From: Phialophora verrucosa
Lineage: Eukaryota > Ascomycota > Eurotiomycetes > Chaetothyriales > Herpotrichiellaceae
Direction of reading: 5' to 3'
Assembly (NCBI GenBank): GCA_002099365.1
Contig: MSED01000004.1
Span: forward strand, 1-64,000
Length of the DNA stretch: 64,000 nucleotides
Program-made: the position numbers and the translations under genes
Shown: positions 50,394 to 60,718 of the stretch, piece by piece
How the letters are laid out: each line of letters opens with the position of its first letter
Position numbering within the stretch: position 1 is the first letter of the stretch
Notes under the pieces: generated by a model
What the model saw: the letters and a program-made list of their open reading frames with translations, nothing else
What the model was told of the DNA's origin: nothing
Database searches by the model: none

Positions 50394-51518
50394 ATGCCCG
50401 CCACAACCGCAGAGACACTCTCACTCGTGAGCAGACAAGTCTCGGTCGCTCCTCTCGTTCTCCTCTCGGCAGCGGATCACTATGGACGCTCTGCCAAGGG
50501 CACACGGAAACGGGTGGTCGGTATCTTGTTAGGTCAGAATGACGGCAAGAATGTCCGGGTGTCGAACAGTTTCGCAGGTCGGTGCCGCGCGGGTTGTGAT
50601 GGATTAGCATTTGCTTAACATTCTGCAGTGCCCTTTGAAGAAGATGAGAAAGATCCTTCCGTCTGGTTCCTCGATCACAACTATGTCGAATCAATGCGGG
50701 AAATGTTCAAGAAGGTCAACGCCCGAGAAAAGCTGATAGGATGGTATCATTCTGGTCCCAAACTAAGAGCCTCAGATCTTGAGATCAACGAGCTCTTCAA
50801 GAAATACACACCAAACCCTCTTCTTGTCATCATCGACGTTCAGCCCAAAGAAGTCGGTGTTCCTACGGACGCCTATTTTGCAATTGAAGAGATCAAAGAC
50901 GACGGAACAACTACAACCAAGACGTTTGTGCATACACCTTCGATCATTGAGGCCGAAGAAGCAGAAGAGATTGGAGTGGAACATCTTCTGAGAGATATCC
51001 GAGACGTCGCAGTCGGTACCTTGTCCGCGAGAATCACACAACAACTTCAGTCCCTTCAAGGTCTCCATTTGCGGTTAAAAGACATTGGCGCATACTTGGA
51101 GAAAGTCCTCGACGGCGAACTGCCTATCAACCATGCAATTCTCGGCAATCTGCAGGACATTTTCAACCTGCTCCCGAACCTGACACCTCCCACCTCCCGT
51201 CCGAATGGCAAGCAACAAACTGAGAGCAGCGAGCTTGCCCGCGCCATGAGCGTCAAGACGAATGACCAGCTTATGACCATCTACCTAAGTTCTCTGGTCC
51301 GCGCCATCACTGCCTTCCACGACCTGATCGACAACAAGAACCAGAATCGACAGCAGCAAGAAGAGAAAGAGGCGAAAAAGGATGAGGCAGAAAAGACTGG
51401 TGAAAAGGAAAAGGGCAAGGACAAGGATGAGAAGAAGGCGAACGGTGAGGTGAACGGTGACAAGAAGGAGGCTGATGAGTCAAGTAACGCCAAAGGAAAA
51501 GGGAAGAAGAGGAGCTAA
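50394..51518 (+). CDS. rpn8: 26S proteasome regulatory subunit Rpn8 (PSMD7)
   Basis: Exons 50,394-50,577 and 50,629-51,518, joined in phase 1 by a 51-bp intron, give 357 residues. Residues about 15-150 form an MPN domain (VAPLVLLSAADHYGR, VVGILLGQ, VSNSFAVPFEEDEKDPSVWFLDHNY), the hallmark of Rpn8. The JAMM metal site is degenerate: His102-Ser-Gly replaces His-x-His and the following Ser/Asp spacing is lost. That is expected, since Rpn8 is the inactive partner of the deubiquitinase Rpn11 in the proteasome lid. The C-terminal third holds the helical lid-assembly region. The last 60 residues are a Lys/Glu-rich tail, which is common in fungal Rpn8 and of no known function. Confidence 0.97.
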
Positions 51519-52001
51519 ACAGCTAGGATATGGCAGCTTCCGGATTGTATCCAGCATGGCGTCCTTGGTTGGGGAAATCGGCATTGCAAGACCAGAGCGT
51601 GCCGCTAGGACGCCGGTATTGTACATTATCATGCGGCGCGTCGATGATGAACGCGCACCCTATGAAGTTGTGGTGAGCGATATTGTCCTTTCTTCAGGAC
51701 ACGAACCACGATGAATACAGATGCCCAGACGCTACATGGCTGTTCGCCTAGGTCACCTTATCTCTCTTTCCTCCCTCTGCGGCCATCTCACGATAGTTTT
51801 GCTCTCTGAAGCTGACAAAGATGCCGGCGGATGCGCAGTCGCCTTGGGAATGTGAATCTTGCCGACCTGGGAGAATAGCGCACTTGGGTCGGATCGGTGC
51901 GAACATCTCGCTCAAGAGTGTCGTCCACTGTGAACGAGTTGAACTGCGACTTCGCGACATCTCTAGCTTCCAGCCTTCTGTGGCTGAATTTTGTGGTACC
52001 G
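51519..52001. other. Convergent intergenic region, no gene seen
   Basis: About 480 bp between the 3' ends of the Rpn8 gene and the SWIM-domain gene. It should hold both transcript ends. No feature stands out. Confidence 0.4.
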
Positions 52002-52814
52002 TCAGCTTCCACTAAACTCTCCCCATCCACTGCCCCAAGCTACAATTTCCTCCTTGCTCACGATCCTGTCCTTGAAGCAGTCCTTGAACAGCTGCGGTGC
52101 CGCTCTCACCAGAACTGCCGCTAGGATGTGCTTACAGCTTGGTACCCTGCCTAATTTGAGGGTTTCCGTGCCACCAAACTCCCACCCTCGTGCTGTCGTT
52201 GCCTCAAGATCTTGAGTCGGCTCCGCATCATCATCTCGCTCCCTGGCATCAACAGAAGACTCCAGATCCAAGCACTGAAAAGCACTAACGCTGAAAGCCG
52301 GACATGAACAATTCCAGCTGTCGAGCCGAACTTCATAGTACGCTGACGTTGTGCTGGCTTTGGAATAACGCGGGCGGTATCTCGACATTGTAGTCTTCTC
52401 GGACGTAGACGCCGAAGCGGATTGCACGTAGAAGATCTCGTGGCTAGCAGCCGATGGAAAAGCTGGATCTTCGGTCTCGGCCACCACAGCTGGCTGCGCT
52501 TCTCTGTCGGCAGGCTTTGCACATGGGTCTGGCCTTGGTACGAACGGTTCGACAATAAGCTTCGTGACAAGGCGTCGATCCAGTAGATCCAGTGCCGGAA
52601 GCAGTTCATGCGGAAATAGCATGTGCAGGGTTAAGAAGGTGGACCGAGCCTGGTTGGTAGCAGATGTCGATAGGTTGTGGAGTGGACGTTGATGGGCACG
52701 AGGGGCGCCGAATGGTTGGTGCAATCCCAAGTCCAGATCATCGTGAGCTGGTGGTTTCAACGGAACGAGATGGGAGAGATTGCTGAGAATCGCGGTCAGC
52801 ACCTGGGAGCTCAT
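52002..52814 (-). CDS. SWIM zinc-finger protein, Shu2/Sws1-like
   Basis: An intronless frame of 270 residues with a true ATG. A SWIM motif (C-x-C-xn-C-x-H) is formed by Cys169, Cys171, Cys227 and His229. The N-terminal half includes a hydrophobic helical block (TFLTLHMLFPHELLPALDLLDRRLV) like that in fungal Sws1/Shu2 proteins. In yeasts this protein joins Rad51 paralogues in the Shu complex, which promotes Rad51-dependent recombination and error-free damage tolerance in the nucleus. The long spacer between the CxC and CxH halves contains an acidic insert (ARERDDDAEPTQD), a common variation. A general SWIM protein is the alternative. It is transcribed away from the Rpn8 gene, in the same direction as the rvt gene. 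Confidence 0.7.
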   Translation of the reverse strand: MSSQVLTAILSNLSHLVPLKPPAHDDLDLGLHQPFGAPRAHQRPLHNLSTSATNQARSTFLTLHMLFPHELLPALDLLDRRLVTKLIVEPFVPRPDPCAKPADREAQPAVVAETEDPAFPSAASHEIFYVQSASASTSEKTTMSRYRPRYSKASTTSAYYEVRLDSWNCSCPAFSVSAFQCLDLESSVDARERDDDAEPTQDLEATTARGWEFGGTETLKLGRVPSCKHILAAVLVRAAPQLFKDCFKDRIVSKEEIVAWGSGWGEFSGS

Positions 52815-53155
52815 CGAGGTTGGACTGGGAGGGATTGATTTGCAAGCCGCTGAAGGGTAGCAGAGTGTGCCGAGTGGGCGAGCGAACGCGAGAACAAGAG
52901 CGTGTGTTTAGTTTAGTAAATGCTCAATGGCCACCATGCTTGAAGAAAGTCGAAACATCACGTTTTGACGGCCTGGGACCGTTGCAAGGAGGTTGTTACG
53001 TTTTATAAACTCAATTTGACATCCATAAACAGCCATCTCAGCCTTTTCTCTCGATAACAGCCCGAATACGCCTGAATACCTATCAACGTTGTCATCGACT
53101 TATATTTCGGCTGCCCAATGCGATAGTCCTGACATTTAATCACTTTGTAAGCCTC
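52815..53155. other. Short intergenic region, no gene seen
   Basis: About 340 bp between the stop of the rvt gene and the start of the SWIM gene, both on the minus strand. It contains the promoter of the SWIM gene and the rvt transcript end. Confidence 0.4.
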
Positions 53156-55876
53156 TCAACCCTGCCATCGAACCTTGCCTGTCTTCATGACGCTGATGAC
53201 ACCCAGAGGCACTTGCGCGGCGTCAACGATCTGCACACTGCCGTATTTCTCCACGATCTGCGCACCATATACAGCAAGTATCCATTTCCAGTATGGTTTC
53301 ATTGTGACGAACTTCCTACGAAAACCGGCAGACGAGGATCTCGAGTCGGGCAGCTTGTTCAACCACGCCGTAATCTCCTTTGTCTCGTGAACTTCGAATT
53401 CGGTCGGGATGTCGAGCAAGCGGATGTAGGCATTGTACAGGTTGACTGAGCGCTCTTCGCGGTACTGTAGGTATTCGTCCTGCGACATGAATTTGTCTCC
53501 AAATCCGGGAGACGAGAGGGGCCATGATCCCTTCCTCCCGTAAGTCTTGATATCCGAGTCGAACCGGGCCTTGGCGCCGATGTATGACTTTTCTTCGGCC
53601 TCGAGACATTTGGAAAGGATCTTTTGGGGCGACTGACGGATTCTCTCCCGCATGCAGTAGAGCGCCACCATGGGATTGCGGAGCTCCAGTCCGCCCATCT
53701 GAACAGGCCAGTACCAGACTCCGTCAGGAACATCCTTGACGCCAAATCTTTGGTGTGCTATCCTTCCAAGGTAGTCGGACACTGATTTGTCCAGGAAGAC
53801 AGCTTTCTGGATGCGTGCAAAAGTATCGATCATGTTGTCAATATGGTCACGGCCAAATGCATAAGACGGCTTGCCGAAATTGTTGCTGAAGAATCGTGCA
53901 AGGTATGCATTGTATGCTTGGACGTAGGAAAAGATCGAGGTGCAATGAGACAATTGTCGCCGGAGTTCCTCGATGTGCTCATCCACCATTCCCTGGTCGA
54001 TGACGAACTGAATTTTGGTGGCATCAAGGCGCAGAAAACCCCATCGCACATCACCCTTGGGCAAGCCGGCCTGCCTGGATTGGGTCGACTCTCTGTCTCC
54101 GCCAACAGAAATACCAGTAGCAGGATCGTTGATCTGCGAGGTTATACCGTGGCCGATCACAACGCTGCCTGTCTTCTCCTGATTGAACTTTATGCCCATG
54201 ACGGAGGCGAAAGCTGTCATTGCTTCCCAGCCACGTGCGCACAAGTCTTCTGTCCCCCAGAACCAGAAGTCATCATGGAGGCGATAGAGATAGCTCTGGG
54301 TGGCGCTGTTGACAGCAAAGTCCATGACGAAGAGTGTTAACTCCCCGAAGACATCACTGAGGGCATGCGACATCGGCACACCTCGTTTCCGCACCCGGCA
54401 TTCGCCCTCTGGACCATCCTGAATAAATCGTAGTGGTGCCTTGAGAAATTTTCGGAAGAAGCTCAGCCAGGTGACGTCGACACCAAAGAACTCCAGTACG
54501 GCAAAAATGGTACTGTGAGACAAGGACGGTCCGAACCATGCAAAGTCCGATCGGATGACCGCGTGAGGAACACTAGGCCGAAGGTGCTGTGCAACAAGAG
54601 CTTCGGTGATTAGAAGATGCAAGAGGCCTTGCTTCGTCTCCACCGGGCTCTTTCTGGTGGAAGACGAGTTTTCGTCGCTGTCGTATCCACGTGGGCCTTC
54701 TGATTCAGTGATAGGCAGTTGCGACATGAAGTAGTCCTGCGCATAGAGCTCTCTTCGATTCGCCTCCACTGTGCAGCTTGGACCGGATTCCTCCCCTAGA
54801 AACCATCGTCGGCGATCTTTGTCGATCTGGGGAACACCGCTCCCTGCACTTTGCCAAGCAGGAGACTCGAAGAACCGTGTGAGGCAGGACCGGAAGTGCA
54901 CAGCCCATTTCATACCGATTGCGTGGAGTAGTAGTCCGTCAAGGATATCTTCATCCATGAAAACCCGATATTTTCCATTGAGCTGCCGCCGCTGCTCCAC
55001 GGAGATAGCGCCGTTCACTGTGGACCATGTCCAAGTCTCAAGGGAGGCGAATCTCATGTTCAGAACATCGGCTACCTCCTGCAGGACGGCAGAGTTGTCT
55101 TGGAAGGATCTGAGGATGGATGCTTTCTCCTGCGACAGAAGATCAGTCTGGAGGAGGCCCTTGATAGTTGTCTTGAGGCCGTCCGTGTCGAAGAGCTCGT
55201 CGGTGGAGCGTAGACTGGTGCAGAAGTCCTTGGTAGACGTCTCTATGTCCTCAAAGTGCTTCTGTGCTGTTCCAGGTGCCTTGAAAAGTCGAACCAGGTA
55301 GTTACGAACGGCGGCGGCGTCGTCATCTGACTCCGAGAAGACGATAGACTCCCACTGCGCCCGTTGCTCGTGCATTTCCTTGCGACCCACGCTTTCAAAT
55401 GAGGAATCGTCCATCAACCCTTCACTGGGCTGACCTGTTTTCGCATTCGTGGGGTCGGAGAGCCACTCAGTGACAAGCTCAGAGAAGAACTGCGCATGCT
55501 CGTGCTGCACACTTTTCAGGTTGAGGTGCTCCACCAAGTCATCGTGGATCTGAGCGACGAGGTCTGAAGAGAAGGCAGGATCCTTGGCAGCTTGTCGGAG
55601 GAATAGCTGTTGGTTTCGGCGGGCTCTTGCCAGGTCGGAAGAAGGCGTTGAATCAGCGTCCTCGTCGGATGAATCATCTGTGATGACACGAAGCCCGGCT
55701 TGACGACAAGACCCCTCCAGTAGCTTTCGAGTTCTCTCAAGATCATCGGTGCATGGCTTGACTTCACGAATGATCTGCTTCTTGGAGGCCTCGTACTGGT
55801 CACGCTGCTTCTTGAGCTCCAGGATCTTGGTCGAGGTGACCGACCGGAGAGTCTCTGGAAGAGCGGAGGACGCCAT
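53156..55876 (-). CDS. rvt: rvt: single-copy cellular reverse transcriptase-related protein
   Basis: An intact, intronless frame of 906 residues from the first true ATG (MASSALPETL); the frame is open upstream without an ATG. RT motifs are intact: A in SDFAWFG (Asp444), B in RGVPMSHALSDVFGE (about 498-512), C in HDDFWFW (Asp535, Asp536) and D in GIKFNQEKTG (Lys568). The N-terminus has a charged coiled-coil-like stretch (about 18-50). A long polar Ser/Asp-rich segment at about 340-412 precedes motif A, matching the extra loop before RT3 described for rvt genes, and a 330-residue extension follows the palm. There is no RNase H, integrase, endonuclease, terminal repeat or RIP. Known rvt proteins polymerise nucleotides in vitro; their cellular job is unsettled. 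It is divergent from the TRAPP gene. Confidence 0.88.
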   Translation of the reverse strand: MASSALPETLRSVTSTKILELKKQRDQYEASKKQIIREVKPCTDDLERTRKLLEGSCRQAGLRVITDDSSDEDADSTPSSDLARARRNQQLFLRQAAKDPAFSSDLVAQIHDDLVEHLNLKSVQHEHAQFFSELVTEWLSDPTNAKTGQPSEGLMDDSSFESVGRKEMHEQRAQWESIVFSESDDDAAAVRNYLVRLFKAPGTAQKHFEDIETSTKDFCTSLRSTDELFDTDGLKTTIKGLLQTDLLSQEKASILRSFQDNSAVLQEVADVLNMRFASLETWTWSTVNGAISVEQRRQLNGKYRVFMDEDILDGLLLHAIGMKWAVHFRSCLTRFFESPAWQSAGSGVPQIDKDRRRWFLGEESGPSCTVEANRRELYAQDYFMSQLPITESEGPRGYDSDENSSSTRKSPVETKQGLLHLLITEALVAQHLRPSVPHAVIRSDFAWFGPSLSHSTIFAVLEFFGVDVTWLSFFRKFLKAPLRFIQDGPEGECRVRKRGVPMSHALSDVFGELTLFVMDFAVNSATQSYLYRLHDDFWFWGTEDLCARGWEAMTAFASVMGIKFNQEKTGSVVIGHGITSQINDPATGISVGGDRESTQSRQAGLPKGDVRWGFLRLDATKIQFVIDQGMVDEHIEELRRQLSHCTSIFSYVQAYNAYLARFFSNNFGKPSYAFGRDHIDNMIDTFARIQKAVFLDKSVSDYLGRIAHQRFGVKDVPDGVWYWPVQMGGLELRNPMVALYCMRERIRQSPQKILSKCLEAEEKSYIGAKARFDSDIKTYGRKGSWPLSSPGFGDKFMSQDEYLQYREERSVNLYNAYIRLLDIPTEFEVHETKEITAWLNKLPDSRSSSAGFRRKFVTMKPYWKWILAVYGAQIVEKYGSVQIVDAAQVPLGVISVMKTGKVRWQG

Positions 55877-56485
55877 GGCTATTCTGGTAGCGTCGGATAG
55901 AGAGGACGGAGTATCAGTGGTCAATGAGCACCGGAGAAGGGACTTATAGTTCGATGTACTACGAGCAAGGCACACGAACTCAAAGTCGAGCAGTTGGGGA
56001 CCATGACCAGTAGAAGAAGCAAAAGGGAGCAGGCCTTATAACCACTCGAAATAGGCAACAAACCATGAAGCACTGACTCACCATCTAGATACGACTCAAA
56101 TCGACTCACTTTTCAGCTGGCACTGAGACAATCTTTGAGGCCACAAATTAGCCTTGACCTGAGTTTGAAATGAAGGCGGCCGGTCGAAAAAGTTGCGTGT
56201 GGCCGCAAGGCGCCCACGAACCCCCAGCCGTCCCCAGCCAAGTCATTGTGCTCCGCCCTAAGATCGATTAGGGCTGCTGTGGAGCATTTGTTCAGATACT
56301 GCACTATGTTTACACTCGCGGTCGTCGCCTACGTATCGCTTCTGAATCGTCCGGGCCATCATTGTTACTGCTATAGTATGAAGCCCCTGCCTCGACACAC
56401 GGCACAATTGCTCCCTTAGACGTTTTGCCACAATGAGTACGTCTAGGTCATCCACCCCTGCGCAGCCCATCCCTTTTCACATATC
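55877..56485. promoter_or_regulatory. Divergent promoter region between rvt and the TRAPPII gene
   Basis: About 610 bp separate the two start codons on opposite strands. Short frames here have no coding character. The stretch next to the rvt start (about 55,877-55,975) stays open in the rvt frame but lacks an ATG. Both promoters must lie here, so the genes may share control elements (inference). Confidence 0.5.
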
Positions 56486-59400
56486 ATGGATGAAACGGAT
56501 ACATCTGCCACTACCAGCTCCAAGGTAATCATTCAATGCACCGACCCAAATGACCTATTCGACCGCGTTGAGCCCCGCCTCTCCGCCAGGAGCCCTCTGC
56601 GGAATCTTCACTGGAAAGCCCCGAATCGACCGCTTCGATCGATAGCGAATTTGAACATTTCCTTGACCCGAGAGGACAAGTCAGCAGGCGCGCAGTCAAA
56701 TATCCGCCGGCATCAGATTCCCGGTCTGCGCGAAACGCCCTATGTCAAGCTCTTGTTGGTACGGTGTGATGACAAAGAGACGTACAAGGAGAAGGTCAGG
56801 AAAGAGGTTCGTCAATGGGTCAAATCACAAACACCTTCGGGTGACAGCAAGTCTTCGAGCAAGAGCCAGGAAGATCACGATGCATCTGAATGGCTAATTC
56901 TGCATGTGGTGCTGCCAAACACTCCGGCAGCCAGTCAAGCAAAGTCCTCGAAGCACCTCTCATTGGAAGCGTCTGAGAGTACGGACAGCGTCAACAGCAA
57001 GTCCAAATGGCCGGGTAAGGGCTCCTCGACCATCTTCGACAAATTGCGGGCCGACGTCAGCAGTTCTAAGTCTGCCATAAATCGTGTTGCTCAGGTCCGA
57101 CTCCTCGAACCGGGCGACAAGTCCACGGCGCTTACGCCCTCAGAACTGGAAGAGCAATGGCAAGACCTGGTGGACAGTCTCAAATCGTGTATCCTGCGTT
57201 CCTTTGATGCTCGCGTTGCGCAATATGAGTCCGATATCCGCGAACGAGACAGCCAAAGACACCTGCCCGGCTGGAATTTCTGCACGTTCTTCGTTCTGAA
57301 GGAGGGTCTTGCTAGAGGCTTCGAGAATCTCGGCTTGCTAGAGGATGCCCTTAGCGTGTATGATGAGCTCTCCTTGGGTCTTGACGCGCTTGTCAAGGAG
57401 CAAGCTCGAGATGACTATAGTGATGACAGTGGAGCACTGTTGACTTTCTCAAGAGAATCCAAAGCTCTTCTACGCACGGCGCTGGACTCGGAGACACATG
57501 CTGCCCAATCTATGTCTCAGGATTTACATTTTGACATAAAGCATATTCTCAACGCGGATCGCGATCATTTCCCGTTTGATGCCGACAAGAAAAACTACAG
57601 GAAGCTCATACTGTCGAACGAAGTGTCGGCCCTTGACCTCCGCATATACCTTTTCACACGAGAGGTGGAAATCCTGAACAGGCAAGCACAGGTGGGGTCG
57701 ACGAAAGGTTCTCAATCGACTAGAGCTGGCGTTGATCCGGTCATACTCGCTGACTTGCTGGAACGAGCTACCCAGTTTATCAGCCTGGCTGGGCGGACCC
57801 TTCGCTTCGAGCTCTGCCATGCCTGGGGCGGGCAGGAGGGATTGAGCGAAGAGGAGTTGCACAATCAGCGTACAGTGACTGGCAATATTGTCTGCACTTG
57901 GCAGTGGCGCGCTGCTATGCAAATCCTGACGCAGGTCATGCCAGCACTCGGTCTTGACGATGAACATCATACTCAAGCTCTTTCTTTGGACGCTGTCGAA
58001 CTCTCTCAGAATGCTGATTCTGACCTCGGGCGGCATGTTCCTGAGTTCGCCGCGAGCTCCTCGCGTATGTCTCTTAGTCCAGAGCGTTCCCCTTCGCGCG
58101 AACGTTCTCAGGAGCATGCCAAGAGAAACTCCATTATGCCCAATGGCACAAGCTACAGACAATCCACCACGGCCCATCCTGGCTTTCGACGCCTAGCTTT
58201 GTGGATTTCAAAGCTTGCGCTAATGGCTAGATACTTACTGGAGAATCTTGAGGCAACGAAACCATGGGTCGTGAACATGACACAACTGGCCTCGAACCTT
58301 GACAACCATGGCCCGAGCCACGTCTCCAATGGCGAGCCCAATCCCGAGGAAATGGACGATCAGCTTTCCCCCACTGAGGTCCTCACAGGGTTGGATTCGA
58401 CCACTCTGAAAGCGGCAGGGTCTTCCAAACAGTCTTTCATAAATCTCTACCTCATCCTGTCTATTTTCTCCTACCGGGTCCTTTCTGGGACAGGCAATAA
58501 GGCTACATCGCAGCAGATATTAACAGATTTGGTTGGCATGGAATACTCGCAAGGAAATTACGTTATCGCAGCCCGGTACCTTCACAGCATCATTGGTCCA
58601 CTGCCCCGATTCTCCTACCGGGTGTCGGAAGGCTATCTACTGCGTATCTATGCCGATTGTCTGCGGAATCTGGAAAGACCGAGCGAGTACGCAAGGTGTC
58701 TGATATCATGTCTGCACTCCACAAGCCAGACACACAACAAGATGTCAACGAAGCCATCGTCGGCTTTGAACCAATATTACATCGAGGAATTATTTCGGGT
58801 CTTGCCGACAATCCCGGCCACCACACTTCCAGCGGCATCATTGTTTCATATCGCAACCGTCTCGAGGACTATTTCCCCGTTAGAGCGCAGAGATGGCTTT
58901 TCCGCTTCAATTGATATAAGTTGTTTGCCTGGCATATGCACTCCTCCTATCAGGGAAATCAAATTGCGATTGGTCGCCAAGGATGGCAATGAACCTCGTT
59001 TTATTGTGCTTACCTTGAGTGAGGAGGTGGCTATCACTGCTGCAGGCACGACTGCAACTCTGGAAACTCCTGTCACCACTCAAGGCTGGTATGTTCCTGA
59101 TGATATTGAACTGTCCATTGGCAATCTGAGACTATTGCACCATTTCAAGTCAGGGCAGGAGGATGAATCGGCCCGGTCTGAGGACAATTCGAACCCTCTC
59201 CCAGCTGTGGTGCCGCTCCTGGTCTATCCAAGCTACCGAAGTTTCGGCGTCAAAATGTATCCTTTTCCGATCATACATTTGGCTGAGGCACGGCGACTGT
59301 TGCTTCAAGTCAGGCCGGGCTACAACAACGTCAAGCAGTGCAAACTCCGGCTGCGAACAGCCACAGCCGGGTTGAGACTCAACATCCATGACTCGAAGCT

Positions 59401-60718
59401 AGTAGACGAGCGACGGAAGTCTGTCTGTCTGTCAACAGCCCGGGAGGGCGATGCCTTGCTGATAATCATGTATGACCTAGGCCCAGAATCAGTTACGGAC
59501 GTGGAAATACCCTACAGCATGGAAGTGGCGTCTGAGCCAGCTGTGACACTGCGCATCGAAGCCAACTATGAGACGGACGAAGGGACGTTCATATTCCATG
59601 ACACGCTCTCTGTCAAGGTCATTCTGCCTGTCACGGTTAATGTGCAAGATGTTTTCCGCAGAGACTTCACGTACTCCAAATTTACCATAAGTCCTTCGAC
59701 AATGGTGCCTTTGCGTCTCATTGGCTGCAAGCTGGAGGAAAATGAATTCTATCGCGTGGTGACCGGAGGCAGCTTTGATCAGCCATTTGTGGTGTTTCCG
59801 AAACATCCCGCCAACTGGACTGTACGGCTGATCCCAAAGCGCAAAAACGCCAGAGGCACCACCGGCAGAATGACTCTCATCGTTGACTTTCAATCTCTCG
59901 ACGGCGTGATTTTCGCCATTCTCGAGACCCACTTCACCCAAGAGCTTCTTCGATCAGACCACGCTTTTGCAGCCAGACTCTTGGCGTCGCATCTGGTGGA
60001 GCGAGTTCGATCTACATGGACAGAGCAGGATGTGGAGGTAGCCGGGTTGTTGCAGGAGTTTGAGGTATGGAAGATGGAGGACATGGAATGGCCATCGGTC
60101 TTATGTGCATTTGACAGAGATACCAGAGCCAATATCGAAAATTGGCTCCGAGACTGGCATTCTCGAACGCCACGTATCAGGTTTTTGGCGTCAAAGGTAC
60201 CTCAACGACAGCTCAAATTGTTTGTTGACGTTCCACAGAGGCCAATCTTGGTTCTGGCGTCCTTGGACCTCAATTTGTCGACAACAATGAACTCGACTGC
60301 CGCGGTTGGCCAGCCGATCATGGCTGAGCTCGTTATAACAGTTGAGGACAGGGTAGACTTCGAACTGGAGGGATCATTTGAGCTTGTCGCCCCTTCTGAT
60401 TCCTGGTTGGTTGGTGGAAGACGCAAAGGCAACGTACGGCTGACCCAACAGCCTACCCGCATGCCGCTTGTCATGTTTCCGCAGCACATCGGACACCTCC
60501 TAATCCCTACGATCACGGTACGATGTCGCAGGCGAGCCGCGAACGGTATCAGGGACGAATGGGTAGACGTGATGAGCGAATTACAAAACCCGACACACGG
60601 CCGAACAGTCCTGGTTACCCCAGATTTGCGGAGCACTACCGTGGATGTGTTCGGAGCAATCCCAGATGATGGCACAGGGAGATTAATGGCAAGTGAGAAC
60701 CGTGGAGGCGTCGGTTGA
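56486..60718 (+). CDS. TRAPPII complex subunit Trs130/TRAPPC10
   Basis: An intronless frame of 1,410 residues. TRAPPII is the Golgi-localised exchange factor for the Rab GTPases Ypt31/32 (Rab11); this large scaffold subunit is specific to TRAPPII. Family-type segments include the N-terminal PYVKLLLVRCDD region, the LPGWNFCTFFVLKEGLARGFENLGLLEDALSVYDEL helical block near residues 255-292, the AARYLHSIIGPLPRFSYRVSEGYLLRIYADCL block in the middle, and a beta-rich C-terminal third of immunoglobulin-like character ending in a conserved Trs130-type tail (about 1,230-1,390). A Ser-rich linker (SPERSPSRERSQEH, about 530-545) is probably phosphorylated. Length is normal for the fungal protein. The start ATG lies 25 bp after a CAGCCCATCCC run. 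Confidence 0.88.
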   Translation: MDETDTSATTSSKVIIQCTDPNDLFDRVEPRLSARSPLRNLHWKAPNRPLRSIANLNISLTREDKSAGAQSNIRRHQIPGLRETPYVKLLLVRCDDKETYKEKVRKEVRQWVKSQTPSGDSKSSSKSQEDHDASEWLILHVVLPNTPAASQAKSSKHLSLEASESTDSVNSKSKWPGKGSSTIFDKLRADVSSSKSAINRVAQVRLLEPGDKSTALTPSELEEQWQDLVDSLKSCILRSFDARVAQYESDIRERDSQRHLPGWNFCTFFVLKEGLARGFENLGLLEDALSVYDELSLGLDALVKEQARDDYSDDSGALLTFSRESKALLRTALDSETHAAQSMSQDLHFDIKHILNADRDHFPFDADKKNYRKLILSNEVSALDLRIYLFTREVEILNRQAQVGSTKGSQSTRAGVDPVILADLLERATQFISLAGRTLRFELCHAWGGQEGLSEEELHNQRTVTGNIVCTWQWRAAMQILTQVMPALGLDDEHHTQALSLDAVELSQNADSDLGRHVPEFAASSSRMSLSPERSPSRERSQEHAKRNSIMPNGTSYRQSTTAHPGFRRLALWISKLALMARYLLENLEATKPWVVNMTQLASNLDNHGPSHVSNGEPNPEEMDDQLSPTEVLTGLDSTTLKAAGSSKQSFINLYLILSIFSYRVLSGTGNKATSQQILTDLVGMEYSQGNYVIAARYLHSIIGPLPRFSYRVSEGYLLRIYADCLRNLERPSEYARCLISCLHSTSQTHNKMSTKPSSALNQYYIEELFRVLPTIPATTLPAASLFHIATVSRTISPLERRDGFSASIDISCLPGICTPPIREIKLRLVAKDGNEPRFIVLTLSEEVAITAAGTTATLETPVTTQGWYVPDDIELSIGNLRLLHHFKSGQEDESARSEDNSNPLPAVVPLLVYPSYRSFGVKMYPFPIIHLAEARRLLLQVRPGYNNVKQCKLRLRTATAGLRLNIHDSKLVDERRKSVCLSTAREGDALLIIMYDLGPESVTDVEIPYSMEVASEPAVTLRIEANYETDEGTFIFHDTLSVKVILPVTVNVQDVFRRDFTYSKFTISPSTMVPLRLIGCKLEENEFYRVVTGGSFDQPFVVFPKHPANWTVRLIPKRKNARGTTGRMTLIVDFQSLDGVIFAILETHFTQELLRSDHAFAARLLASHLVERVRSTWTEQDVEVAGLLQEFEVWKMEDMEWPSVLCAFDRDTRANIENWLRDWHSRTPRIRFLASKVPQRQLKLFVDVPQRPILVLASLDLNLSTTMNSTAAVGQPIMAELVITVEDRVDFELEGSFELVAPSDSWLVGGRRKGNVRLTQQPTRMPLVMFPQHIGHLLIPTITVRCRRRAANGIRDEWVDVMSELQNPTHGRTVLVTPDLRSTTVDVFGAIPDDGTGRLMASENRGGVG

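Noticed and set aside
53156..55876. Telomerase reverse transcriptase (TERT)
   Set aside because: There are no TERT-specific T, CP or QFP motifs or TEN domain that I can see, and the motif C context (HDDFWFW) with the large segment before motif A fits the rvt family instead.
53156..55876. Retrotransposon or group II intron RT
   Set aside because: There is no RNase H, integrase, endonuclease, maturase or flanking repeat, and the gene is free of RIP although the same genome mutates repeats heavily.
57524..58177. 217-codon minus-strand frame inside the TRAPP gene
   Set aside because: Antisense shadow of coding sequence with no recognisable motif.
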